DNA of 64,000 bases from Lutjanus erythropterus (Eukaryota > Chordata > Actinopteri > Lutjaniformes > Lutjanidae): the NCBI GenBank assembly GCA_020091685.1, contig CM034604.1, positions 8,475,682-8,539,681 on the forward strand, in the 5' to 3' direction. Of this stretch, positions 39,518 through 49,672 are shown piece after piece (the first letter of the stretch is position 1; each line of letters begins with the position of its first letter). A program made the position numbers and the translations under genes. The notes under the pieces were generated by a model. The model saw nothing but the letters and a program-made list of their open reading frames with translations, ran no database searches and was not told where the DNA came from.

Positions 39518-40143
39518 ACACACTTACATATAAGATCTCATTAGAACAATAAAGCTGTTGAATTTTAATGTTCCAAGCCCAGCCCATTTGGCTCAACTGC
39601 CTCAAAAACGATATCTTATTATTATACATTGCTTCCTCCTCTTCTTCAGAGAGGCAACACCCTTCATCAAAAACCGCCTATCGAGTTGAACAACTCTCTG
39701 TTCTGTGCTGCTGAAAAGTGATGAGTAGCAATTAAAGTCTGGCAAGTCTGGCGACAGGAGAATGAATCAGCCAACGTACTGTGAGCAGTCACTCCAAACA
39801 GGAGAGGACTTGTTAGTCTATACTGGCTGGCAGTGCTGATCACGATTACTCATATAGTATGTGACGACTGTTCCCACTGTCAACTCCCTCTGAGTGACAG
39901 CAGGAGTGCAAATAGTCAAATCCAGCTTATATTTCCTAGCATATTGAAGAAAAACAGACATGATTCGATACAAATATACTCAAATAAATGTCGCTTTTCA
40001 TCATCACGTTTCCCTCACCTGTTACACCTGCCGCAAAGGGCGACGAGAGTGATGCTGAGGATGAGGAAGATGATTAGGGAGATGACGCCCACCTCTGGGG
40101 TTGAAAACGAACCCAACATGCCAACCATTCCTAATGGAGCCAT
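32648..40143 (-). CDS. Unrecognised small single-span membrane protein, adaptor-like (four exons, 102 residues)
   Basis: Exons on the minus strand: 40143-40019, 37137-37098, 33960-33900 and 32730-32648. All three junctions are GT-AG and in phase (2, 0, 1). The start is MAPLGMVGMLGSF; a strongly hydrophobic segment (about residues 18-36, VGVISLIIFLILSITLVAL) is followed at once by CGRCNRK and NAYDVSG. The tail is Gly/Thr/Ala-rich (about residues 50-75) and ends VELPLL. A short outer end, one span, a juxtamembrane CxxC and a nearby Tyr motif are the layout of palmitoylated transmembrane adaptors (LAT has CVHC, NTAL CVRC). Residue identity outside that layout is not recognisable. The last exon is the least certain; further Tyr-bearing exons could exist. 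A non-coding exon probably precedes it at about 40398-40426. It lies between znf395 and paqr8. Confidence 0.6.
34180..34560. repeat. Interspersed/tandem repeat with 'gggtttgtgtcccatgta'
   Basis: 'ggtttgtgtcccatgtaa' occurs at about 34198 and 34324, about 125 bases apart, each preceded by 'gacttt/cttccaccca..'. It is followed by 'aacccaaaccatgatctttt' and 'aagtagtttttgtgctt', a motif set I know from fish interspersed repeats. It lies inside an intron of the small membrane-protein gene. Confidence 0.5.
34655..34830. mobile_element. Interspersed element, 'agccggttagcttagc' type
   Basis: agctagcagccggttagctt, ggaaacagggggaaacagac and tgtccaaaggtagcaaaatc form a fixed series seen in many fish genomes. 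A more decayed copy is at 44590-44800 (gtccaaaggtgaatta, cacctctaatgg). Confidence 0.55.
35959..36072 (+). mobile_element. Decayed LINE reverse transcriptase fragment
   Basis: One open frame reads LLDLRAVLNTVDPN and then, after a short spacer, EVPQGSIPGPVQF. These match the non-LTR reverse transcriptase blocks LDLSAAFDTVDH and GVPQGSxLGPLLF. Normally tens of residues separate them, so an internal deletion has joined them in frame. No ends or active-site YADD block are visible nearby. Confidence 0.65.
37740..38185. repeat. Degenerate minisatellite, 'gacttgctttgacaag' unit
   Basis: About 12-15 variant units built on gacttgctttgacaag plus acttgtgactt or similar, with unit length about 30-40 bases. 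Units include tgacttgctttgtaagactt, gacttgctttttaacaagac and gacttgctttgacaagactt. No coding sense. Confidence 0.75.
38626..39480. repeat. Tandem repeat of ~290-base units with ccctaa tracts (about three units)
   Basis: 'gtgttactatatttgt' at about 38625 and 38911 opens two units. Each continues acataatgcattccctagcc or variant, ccctaaccctacccatcac, gtttaaggttgctactc and cattttggtcc. A third, more diverged unit (about 39240-39480) has cctaaccctaacccaagcc. The ccctaa runs resemble telomere repeats but are part of the unit. A (CA)n tract follows at 39484-39510. Confidence 0.7.
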
Positions 40144-40397
40144 TGTCCCAGTGCTCTGTAAAGAATGGCAAAACCAAGCCAGAAGTGTCACCAAAGTAGG
40201 CACACATTGTTCACAAGCAACCAAAGGGGTTGTGGGAAAAGACCATGTGAAGTTTTCTGCTAGATACAATCTTGTTAATATCTCAAAAATGAAAAGCATG
40301 TCACATATTCACTTTTCAGATGAGCATATTCTTCACAAAAAAAATAAAATAAAATAAAATAATGATAGAAAAATAAAATACAGGGTTTGTAACTTAC

Positions 40398-40428
40398 GTT
40401 CTTTGCTGCCCAACTCTGCTGTCGCTCT
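40398..40428 (-). other. Possible 5' UTR exon of the small membrane-protein gene
   Basis: The minus strand reads AGCAAAGAAC followed by gtaagttac, a strong donor at 40397, with a 'tttttgacag' acceptor-like tract just upstream. The next exon has an acceptor at 40156 (ttctttacag) 12 bases before the ATG. No ATG in this segment. Inferred from splice signals only. Confidence 0.35.
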
Positions 40429-40837
40429 GTCAAAAACTGCTGTTAGTCATTCACCTGCCTTTGCTTTATGTGGCTCACAGCAGGTAGGCGACTCAGGGAG
40501 GGACTCAGTTCATTGGTGTACTGTCTGTTATGAAGGAGGTGCTGACACGAGCCCATAAAAAAACCCATTGTGTTGTTCATCATCACTAAATTACATCCGC
40601 ACCTGAGCGCCTCAGCACCTGTCATGCCTGTGGCTTCCAGGAATGTTGGAATGCGTGTTTTCACCAAAACTACTGTAACCTCGAAAGACGGTGAAAAAGA
40701 ACAATAAATCAATACAAAACATTTTTTCAAACTTATACTGAAAATTCCCTGGGGTGGAAACCTGAATGCAGAGCCAGCCACTGATGTTAATTCATGTGTG
40801 TATTGGAGCTGCCTATCAGGGCAAAAGCTGATTAGGC

Positions 40838-40838
40838 A

Positions 40839-40908
<70 letters not shown>
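40838..40908. repeat. (CA)n microsatellite
   Basis: About 35 uninterrupted CA units, the longest pure dinucleotide run in the window. Confidence 0.97.
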
Positions 40909-40911
<3 letters not shown>

Positions 40912-42067
40912 AAACAACACCTCCCCCTAGCAGCAGTTTACATGACTGCAGACATGAAGTAATTTTTGTTGTGTTGTATTCCTGGGCTATAACTTATTTT
41001 ATTATTAGTATTTACCACATTCTCTCAAATATATAGTATTGGCACTGTGAACACTATGATACTTGCATTGGATGGCTGTTTTTCAGCTTGTTCCTATCAT
41101 AAATAACAAATAATAACAATGAAGTTGCCCATATAGAAAGCATATAGATAACTTTTACAAAATGTTTATATTTTTTTCTTAAACTTGTAAGTATGACCAG
41201 ATACAAGATCCTTAATAAACTGAAGCCTGTCAAATAAGGGAACTTACAGGTCCTGTATATGATGGTCAATTCATATACAATGTCCTTAGAAGATATGTGT
41301 GATATCAAACTTAAATGAGTGGGGCAACCATTAGCTGAAATCGAAATCTTGCAAATATTGTATAAAAATTTTTCAAGACATGCAAAATGTCACATATGTG
41401 AGATAAAGAAATGAAACAAAACATAGAAAATGGGACATATTTATATATCTTTACAATTGAGATGTTTCTTACCGCAGTCACCCAGGTTCAATTCCAACGT
41501 TCCCTCAGCTATGGAAAAAAAAATCATCCAAGAACTCAACACCTAATTCAAAGAAATATTTCCAGGTCAGACCAGCTGCAAACATTAACTACACATGTTA
41601 GCTACACAGAGATCCAGTTACAGTTAGCTAACCTGTCATTGACAGTATGTAAGTAACAATAAGTAAGAAGTATTGACAGGCTGTCAATACTTCTTCAACT
41701 ACATACTACTACTTATGGCAGTTTACTTAAACTTTGAGTGTGAAGTGTGAATAGCATGGTCTACTTTACAAAGCACATTTAAATGTCCATATCTAAATAT
41801 GTAAACCTAACAGTGAACATAAAACATGTTAAGCTATACAATTTCAGCAGTTGGTACTGAGGTAATCCAAAAGTAACAGAAAGTAATCAAGTAACAAAAC
41901 TTTAATATTGCGATACTTGGATTAGGTTACATTTTTTAACAGGTAATTCTATCATTATACATTTTTAAAGGAACCCTCCCAATCCTGATTATGTTATTGA
42001 GAAAAAATGCTAACGTGGCTATAGTTATTCATAGTATGAGACATGGAAATACTTTAAGACATATGAT

Positions 42068-42401
42068 ACATTCATTCATTTTCGCTTATTCCCGAAGGGT
42101 CATGGGGGGCTGGAGTCTATCCCAGCTGACACTGGGCGAGACACCCTGGACTAGTCGCCAGTTCATCGCAGGGCTGACACATAGACAGACAACCACTCAC
42201 ATTCACACCTACAGGCAATTTAGAGTCACCAATTAACCTAACATGCATGTCTTTGGACTGTGGGAGGAAGCTGGAGAACCCGGAGAGAACCCATGCAGAC
42301 ACGAAGAGAACATGCAAACTCCACACAGAAAGGAGGATTCAAACTCAGGACCTTCTTGCTGTGAGGCAGCAATACTAACCACTGAACCACCGTGCCGCCC
42401 T
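42068..42401 (-). mobile_element. tRNA-like SINE
   Basis: On the minus strand it starts ggcggcacggtggttcagtg and continues gttagtattgctgcctcac, resembling tRNA box A. A box-B-like stretch gagtttgaatcc follows, then the conserved body (gtttgcatgttctcttcgtg; ccaaagacatgcatgtta) and a short atgaatgaatg tail. The flanks catatgatacat and tatacgatacat could be an imperfect target duplication. I know this sequence as a very common ray-finned-fish repeat. Confidence 0.75.
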
Positions 42402-44589
42402 ATACGATACATACAAAAAAAGAAATCTTTCTCTATTTCTTTTCTATATGGGTCTAATAGGACTCCATGGTTTTAATAGTCAGTTACATTTATACTTTTA
42501 ATTGTACAGCTGGATAGTAGCTGGATGTACACTGAATACACAGTAAAGGACACTAGAAAATATATTGCTGTTGCACACACTCCTTCTTAGTCTCTGTACC
42601 AAGAGCTGATTGGTTGAAACTACTGAAATCACCCTCACACGAGAGGTATTACATAAAAAGAGGATCATTGTTCTAATGCAAAGCAGGGTTTGGATGTGGA
42701 CTGGGACCAGTGTAAATGGATTACTTGGTCTTTGGAAAAGGCCAGAGGTTGAGTCATGAAACTAAAGGATAATGTAAATGATACAGTTGCCCTTGTAGTG
42801 GTGAGTTCTGTGATGTATAGTTAGTGAGCAAATTAATGCAGCAACCTGGAAAACCCAGAGCAAAAAAATACCAACATGTCTGCAGGATATATACTTTGTG
42901 CGTAGGTGTAGGGGTTGGCATACCATTGCACAGTGTTAAATTGCACTGCTTCTTAATGTCAGTTGTTTCCAGTTGTGTCTCCAGTCGCACCTGCACAATA
43001 ATGCTATCAGTCCTGAAACCCTTTTTTAACTGCTTGGTCAGTGGAATTACCCCATTTGGTGCCAAGCGTGCAGACCAATTATATAATACAGCATTCACAC
43101 ATTAAAGTAATACACAAGTTTCAGTTCCTTCTGCTGTTTCCCCTGAGAAACAACATTTTAAGGTTTCACACAAGGACAGAACTTTCAATAAAAAAAAAGA
43201 AAAGAAAGGAAGAAATTTCATGTTTTGCTTTTAAAAGAATTCATAGTTTTCAGGAAAGTGACATGCATGCTGACCTGCAGAAGCAGCGGAAAACAACATT
43301 GTTTTGCCCTCCAAGGGGGCGTTCCCATACAAATGTGACATCATGTGAAAACTATGAATAGTTTGAGAATAATAATGAAGAAAATAAACACCTACCAGTA
43401 CCTGTAAAGCTCTCTAATAAACATGTTCTTACTCATTTAATCATTTCGAAAAAAATTTACTTTTGGCAGCGATGGGAAGTAACTTAATAAATACTTAGAT
43501 ACCATACTTAAGTAGATTTTTCAGGTATTAGGTTTATTTTTCTCACAACTTTTTACTTTTAATCCATTTTACATTTAACCCCTTTTAACACAATCCTTTT
43601 TTAATACAAATATCTTTTCTTTCTACTCCTTACATTTCCAAACAGCCTTGTTACTTTAGTGTACTTTAATGCAAGACGTTAATGATGAAAACAACGTAAC
43701 AAGATGAAAACAATGTACATACGCAGTAAGACGAAAATGATGTAAGACGAAAATGAACCAAACAACAACCTTAAAAGTGTAACAAGAGATGACAAGACAA
43801 AGACGATGTAAAAGATGTAACAAGATAAATATGACATAACAAGACGAAACAAGACAAAAATTAGCTAAAAGACGTAATAGACATAACATGTTTCTCATAA
43901 TGTAACTATTCCATTTAAAACATAATTGCTATGAAATAAAGCTTTGTAGATGCAGAGACATAACGACAGAGAAAAAAATTGCATTGACTTCCCCCGACAC
44001 GCACATCCATGCGCACACATCTCACCACCCCTGACTCTTTACCATTACACGCACACACATCTCTTTGTTAGTGATGACACCGACACCAAGTAACACCCAC
44101 GCACATTACTTGTTTAACAACCCCATTCTGTCATAATCATCTTCTGAAGCCCCGCAGAACAGGCAATCTATACAGCTCTCAGCAATTTTCATTTGTTCCC
44201 TTCCTGGGCTCTGTATGAGATCTGCTCAGAAGCACAAAGCAAAAATCAATAGCCACACTTTAACAGCAGGGAGAAAGGAAGCCTGCAGGAATCATGGCCA
44301 ATTTCAAATATTTGTAACATAATCCTGAAAGAATAATTTGCTCATATAGGAATGAACCCAGCTAACAAATAATCTCTATTTGTGGGCAAATTGAAAAAAT
44401 AATAAGCTTCCTGATGCTGAGCTGAGTTTAACCCTGCAGAGGGAAGTGGGCCTCCCGCATGTGCATATATGAATCTAACAATACTACCACAGGGTTCACT
44501 AACACACTGGTGTCTTCATCCAGACTCATTTCTGTGCTGACTGCCATATAAAACATTATTCAATTAAATATTTTAAGAGAGAACATATT

Positions 44590-44800
44590 TAAGAAATAGT
44601 TTGACATTGTGGGAATTTGCTTTCTTGTTGAGAGTTAAATGAGAGGTTTGATACCACTCTGTATGTTAAAAATGAAGCTACATGAAGCCAGTTAGATTAG
44701 GTCAAAGACTGGGGACTGGGAAACAGCTAGCTCTGTCCAAAGGTGAATTAATGTCACCTGCATGCACCTCTAATGGTGTATAGAGGACAAAGCTAATTTT
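44590..44800. mobile_element. Interspersed element, second copy of the 34655 type
   Basis: tttgacattgtgggaatttg, ttcttgttgagagttaaatg, agatgataccactct-like and ctgtccaaaggtgaatta occur in the order known for this fish repeat. It is decayed, with a deletion around agttagattaggtc. Confidence 0.5.
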
Positions 44801-45056
44801 AGACCTGATTTGATGGCATTCAAACTCAATGAACAGATGTAAGTGGGCAAGAATAGACACAAATTCTCCCAGGGTGATGCAAACTTTGACAAAGAAGCAT
44901 CAGAGCGAAAAACTTGCACTTAGCCCGGGGCTTCATGAATCTGCTTTATAAACTCAGAGAGAAGAGGAAAAAGGAGACAGAGACTGGAAGAACACTAGCA
45001 CACACACGGTCAGTGCGTATGTTGCCGAGTAGCTTACAGCTACAGTAGCTTACAGT

Positions 45057-45684
45057 TTATAAGCTAAAAAATAACAGACAAACCACAGACACACACTGAC
45101 CTGACTGGCCTGGTTTCCTCCATATAGACAGAGTCAACAAGATATATTTGTGTTTAACATTAGTGTCTAAACAACCCTGATTCATTTCATAGCCTGTTCT
45201 AAATATGGATAGGATTTGCAACTTTTTTCCAATTTCCTCTAGATTCCATTTATGCTTTGTCATGCTCTCCAGTGCTTGGTCTTGCTGGGTGTCTGGCCAA
45301 AATCTAAATGCTTCAATTTGGGGGCAATTGTATTTTTCTTTGTTTTGAAAATCAATATAATTAAGAGGACTGAGTAGGAAAGAGTTTAACATTAGTGAGT
45401 CATCCATTCACCACATCTTGACGGTGTTTTGAGTCCTTTGATTGTGTGGAGAAATTAAACAAAACCCATGCAGTTGTTGTGTTTTGCCCCTGTAGGGCAG
45501 TGTTGTCCTCTGCCATCATTTCCAACCCACACACATTTCCTTGTAACAGGATGTACTGAGGGATTTTACCCATGTGGAAGACCTTTCTGCCAACTTCTCT
45601 GAAACTAGCCTCTTTGTTCGCCCAAATCCCACTATCTGGCATGTCCACTTTGGTGAATGTCATAATCCAGATTTGCTCGTTCAC
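45057..45684 (-). other. Two adjoining minus-strand open frames, identity unknown
   Basis: A 94-codon frame (45684-45400) overlaps by eight bases a 116-codon frame (45407-45057) in a different register, so about 210 codons are nearly open. The first holds KVDMPDSGIW, faintly like the DSG turn of an Ig V-type strand; the second has no motif I know. There are no clear splice borders, promoter or poly(A) signal. It could be an old pseudogene, a decayed mobile-element gene or chance. Confidence 0.2.
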
Positions 45685-47559
45685 TCTTTTCAGTGTTGAT
45701 ACTGCTGCTCACCTCAGAGAGCCTTTGTAGCAAACAGGAATGTCAAATGTTAAACTTGAGAAGCAGGTTTGGAGCTGCAGTATGTTTACAACTGGACAAT
45801 AAACAAAATTTGAATACACAGTAGCATGCTTTCTGTATCAGACAAAGTAAAAATAGCTTGAAAATGCACCTTCTCAACAGATATTTACAATACATGCATT
45901 TTTATTACACATATTTCCAAAAATTAGGAGCAGAAATACATTTAGGCATTATTAGGTTTACTCCTAATGTGTTTCAGACCAATACTGTTCATCAGCCTTC
46001 CCTTCAGAACTGACTCTGTCATGAGCAGTAATTAAATTGGGGGATGAGTCACTGTGGAAAACTTTACCAAGCCATAGTTAGCAAACAATGAAGACCACTG
46101 AGCCAACTATTGCTTTGTTGAACCAGCAGTTAAACCCTTCAGATATTTCAGATTACCTGTTAACTGTACCAGACAAGAAGCTCTTTCACAATACTTCAAA
46201 TAATCACATTTTTTTCCACAGGTAAACTGATTTATGTTAAACAAAAACACATAAAGTTGGCTTTTTTTTAATTTGGTACATATATTCTACCTTCAAATGG
46301 AACTTGTGAACATGTGGTCAAGACACAGGCAGACAGATAAAGACGAACCCTTCAATCTGTACTCTATTAATTTTGTCTGTATTTGTGCACGTTTTGTAAA
46401 AGCTTATAGATATGGATGAAACAGAACACTACCACTGGTAGTCTTGGGGGCTGTGTAGCAGGGTTGTCTTTTGAGGGGAACCCTTGATTTCAGAAACTTT
46501 CACAAGATTTGTGACCTTGTACGAATTGCTTGTGTTTTCTAAAGTCACAATGATGTGGTTCAAATCTGGGTAGGTTTATGGACAGAAAACATTTGTTTGG
46601 ATTCAGGAAAGATCACAAACTGGATTAAACCGATCACCCTCTGGAGGTCTTTCGCAAGTTTTTGGTTCCCTTACAGACACAACTGTGTAGCAGTGTAGCT
46701 ACACGACAAACCAAAGAAGTGTTAAAATCCGAAAGTCCTGGAAATGGCATTTGTAATCACCTTGTTAGTGACAGACGACTCCATCCACATGTTGCAATGT
46801 AATGGCCACAGAGACCACTGCCACAAACCACCGACCAACGCTGCTTCTCCTTTTGCCTCTCAAGAGGTACATTATTACAGCCTCCTCCACCATTGCCATG
46901 TTTGGGGGTGGATGTAGTGCTTAACATCCATGCCACCGTAAAGGACGCATGGAAGTATGTGGGTAGTGACTATGGATTGGCTGATTGATGATGCCATTGT
47001 CCATCACCATGATTGACAGTTATTGACCACTGAGCTGTTGACCATCGTAACATCGTGATTCAAAAGCCCTCTGTATTTGAGGAAGTGTGTCGTCATAGAA
47101 TTGTTGCCTAAGTTCTGTTTTTGGCAGGTGGGGGAGAAAATAAAAAGAATGTTTCTGCTGGTCATTGTACTGTGTCCCATTTTGTGTTCATTATTTTCTT
47201 TTTAAACACAATTCAGTTACAGACATGTGATGTCAAATTGCATACCCTTTTAGAACTAGCAACAATATCGTCCAACACGATGTTTCACTGTGGACATCGT
47301 CATATGCCAATCCAGTCAGCATCAGAGGCTGACATTTTTAGGGATAAGTGTGAATTTCATTATTGATCATGGGAATGGGATGGGACAGGAAAAGAAATCA
47401 GTCAGTCTTTTGCAGGCATTTGACTGTGGATTTACAGGAACAGAACAGAACCTTAGCCATTCTTCCAGGATGGGGATGAGACAAGAGTATTTTTGTGGGA
47501 GTGGGATTGAACAGAACCCAACCTTAGCAGTGACAGTTACATCATTAGAGATGTATGTG

Positions 47560-47565
47560 TTTATT
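47560..47565 (-). terminator. paqr8: Candidate paqr8 poly(A) signal
   Basis: Minus-strand AATAAA about 205 bases after the paqr8 stop codon. An in-window alternative further downstream is possible. Confidence 0.4.
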
Positions 47566-47689
47566 TTCATATATAAAAGGGGCATAAATGAACCTTTACG
47601 AGGCTGTGAATACCAAAAGAGGGGGGCATTCATATGATCTCCTGAACACAGTAAACACAATCCCATTTGAAGGCAGCATTAAACCTAAC

Positions 47690-47692
47690 CCC

Positions 47693-47759
<67 letters not shown>
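47690..47759. repeat. Compound (CT)n(CA)n microsatellite
   Basis: About 23 CT units with one interruption, followed by about 10 CA units, just 3' of the paqr8 stop codon, so in its 3' UTR. Confidence 0.95.
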
Positions 47760-47769
47760 GTTACACTTG

Positions 47770-48834
47770 TCACTTGTCTCTCTCTTGTTTATCCTGCAGT
47801 TGCTTTTTCATGTGCCTCATTGTAATGAGAGCTGTCAGGATGCAACACAGGAACAAGGCGGGAAAGGATATGCAAGCCCACCACAGCTGCCCCTCTCCAA
47901 ATACCTCCACCACTGTGTCCCTCCGCCTGGCATAGTCCCTGAACAGAGCCTCCAGCTGGAACACGGTGCACAGGGACAGAAACAGGTGGAAAATCTGGTG
48001 ACCTTGTCCCACAAAGTCACAGTGGCCTGGGAAGAAGCGCTCAGGGATGGGGCAGGAGAAGAAGAGGGCGGACAGCAGGAAAAAAACAATCTGGAGGGCG
48101 TGGAAGAGCAGCGAGGGTTCCTGTTTCCAGGAGACAGTGAGCAGGTGGTGGACTACGGGACTGATGTCCAGCACGTATGCTATGGAGGTAGGGATCAGCT
48201 GGCAGATTTTACGCTGCATTGGATATGGCCGCCGGTACCTGGACTTCGCATAACAGCAGCCTGCACAGGAGAACCACCCAAAGAAGGCAGCTCCAGGTAG
48301 AAACAGCAGCCCGATGAAGCTGTCTCTCCATGCCGGCTCTGATGTGTAGAAATAATGTCCAAGTGAGCACCCATACTGATAAACAGCTACACCCACATAG
48401 TCCATGAAGAAGAAGAAGTAGTGTGCATGTTCAGAGTGAGACTGCAGGAGGTGAGCTGCCACGCTGAAGAACAGGTAGGTTAGGGAAGACACCAGGAAGA
48501 TGGTCAGAGGTAGAGAGGCTGTGTCCAGGGTGTACCCCAGGGTGCTTACGTTGGCCCACCAGCGCAGCAGCAGCACAGGACCTGCCAACAAGTGAGTCCA
48601 CACGTTCAGGGATTCATTGTGTCTCTGGAAGAGGCTGAGGAGGTAGCAGCGCCAGTCCTGCTGGACAGGACGGTAGCCCGACAGGATGTAGGGCTCTCGG
48701 AACAGGCTGGGGACCTGAGAGGCGGTGACGGTGGGGCTAGGGGACGGAATAAGGTCCGATAACCGGGGCAGGCGGCTGAGGTGCTTTATGTTTAGGGTCA
48801 AAGTGCCGAGCCGCTGCAGAACATCTCCTGACAT
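47770..48834 (-). CDS. paqr8: Membrane progestin receptor beta (PAQR8), 354 residues
   Basis: Multi-span progestin and adipoQ receptor family protein; paqr8 (mPR-beta) binds progestins at the plasma membrane and is tied to oocyte maturation in fish. The whole CDS lies in one exon, as in vertebrate PAQR5-8 genes. The chosen start is MSGDVLQRLGTLTL (human PAQR8 begins MTTAILERLSTLSV and is also 354 residues); an upstream in-frame ATG at 48891 was not used. Family blocks: LFREPYILSGYRPVQQDWR (about residues 46-64), HNESLNVWTHLL (about 74-85), HSEHAHYFFFFMDYVGVA, and the C-terminal FPGHCDFVGQGHQIFH, with seven or eight hydrophobic segments between. Closest by eye to PAQR8 rather than PAQR7. An acceptor (tttttttaag, 48908) precedes it; a 5' UTR exon lies near 51353. 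Divergent from mcm3, as in human. Confidence 0.93.
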   Translation of the reverse strand: MSGDVLQRLGTLTLNIKHLSRLPRLSDLIPSPSPTVTASQVPSLFREPYILSGYRPVQQDWRCYLLSLFQRHNESLNVWTHLLAGPVLLLRWWANVSTLGYTLDTASLPLTIFLVSSLTYLFFSVAAHLLQSHSEHAHYFFFFMDYVGVAVYQYGCSLGHYFYTSEPAWRDSFIGLLFLPGAAFFGWFSCAGCCYAKSRYRRPYPMQRKICQLIPTSIAYVLDISPVVHHLLTVSWKQEPSLLFHALQIVFFLLSALFFSCPIPERFFPGHCDFVGQGHQIFHLFLSLCTVFQLEALFRDYARRRDTVVEVFGEGQLWWACISFPALFLCCILTALITMRHMKKQLQDKQERDK

Positions 48835-49664
48835 GGCTGGGTGATGGGTCGAGGTAGAATGCAGGCAGAGGAGGACCGCAGGACAGAACACCTTGTGGGA
48901 GACAAAACTTAAAAAAAAGAGAGAGAGTAAATTATTACAAGTTCATTTTTTAGGAGAGGATGCCACATGTAACTGACAACACATCCTCATTCCCAGATTG
49001 TCACATACCAGTGCTTTCACACACCTCAGCATCTCCTTCTAGGGTTGACAACATGTTAAAATATTCCAACCAGCCACTTGTCAGCCCATTTGTGCTGCCA
49101 CAAGTTTGCTACGTCCATAAATTAACAAAAAGAACTCACAAAATGTCAAGACAGAAAATATTCTCATATCTTTTTTCCTTATTAAAGAGAAAAATATGTC
49201 AGATCACCTGCTGAATTCTTTAGTCGAACTAAGATGAGTTTTAATTGCCTCGTTGGTTCCATAAAACACACTTTGTTTAGAAACTCACCAACACCCGTCG
49301 TGGTCAGTCTTTCCACTGTTATAACATCATATCATATATCAAAAAATGGTGATAGATTCAGCCAGTTGCTGATACATTCCTCCAATCGCCTAACCTTAGC
49401 TCTTACAGATGCAAAAGATGCCCTTTAGCATCTGTACGAAATGCACCAGGCTTTTAAGTAAGTTTGAGATAAACCTATCAGCATATGGAGGAGGTGGGGT
49501 GGATGGATCAAACAAATAGAGGACTTTCACTAAGGGGGCTGGAGGTTCATGATGGGTGAAACCAACCAATGATGTCCGTTCATTCATGATTTCTGTCTTC
49601 AGGATTTTTTGGGCAAACCAGAAATATGGCTTGGTGATGTGCCAGAGCCATGGTCCCCCAACAC

Positions 49665-49672
49665 TATATAAA
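49665..49672 (+). promoter_or_regulatory. Orphan TATA box on the plus strand
   Basis: TATATAAA in acactatataaaccccat, with a GC-neutral flank, inside the paqr8 5' intron. About 30 bases on, 'acacattaaggacatgcctc' starts a 50-codon open frame with no known motif. No gene could be tied to it. Confidence 0.25.

Larger units (their letters stand above)
40910..47559. other. Intergenic stretch, no gene supported
   Basis: No exon with good splice borders and conserved motifs was found. It contains a SINE (42068-42401), an interspersed element (44590-44800) and an unassigned open stretch (45057-45684). The segment at about 41850-41980 (taatccaaaagtaacag, ggaaccctccca) is roughly the inverse of 30115-30180 (gggagggttacttt, acttttggattacc), so it is also repeat-derived. 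Confidence 0.5.

Noticed and set aside
40443..40907. 154-codon minus-strand frame starting with Cys-Val repeats
   Set aside because: It begins in the pure CA microsatellite and has no conserved motif or splice context.
47767..48300. Plus-strand 177-codon open frame
   Set aside because: It is the antisense shadow of the paqr8 coding exon; the minus strand carries all the family motifs.
48835..48891. Upstream in-frame ATG adding 19 residues to paqr8
   Set aside because: The extra residues have no counterpart in the family, and the downstream start gives exactly 354 residues with the expected N-terminus. The frame also runs back toward a splice acceptor at 48908.
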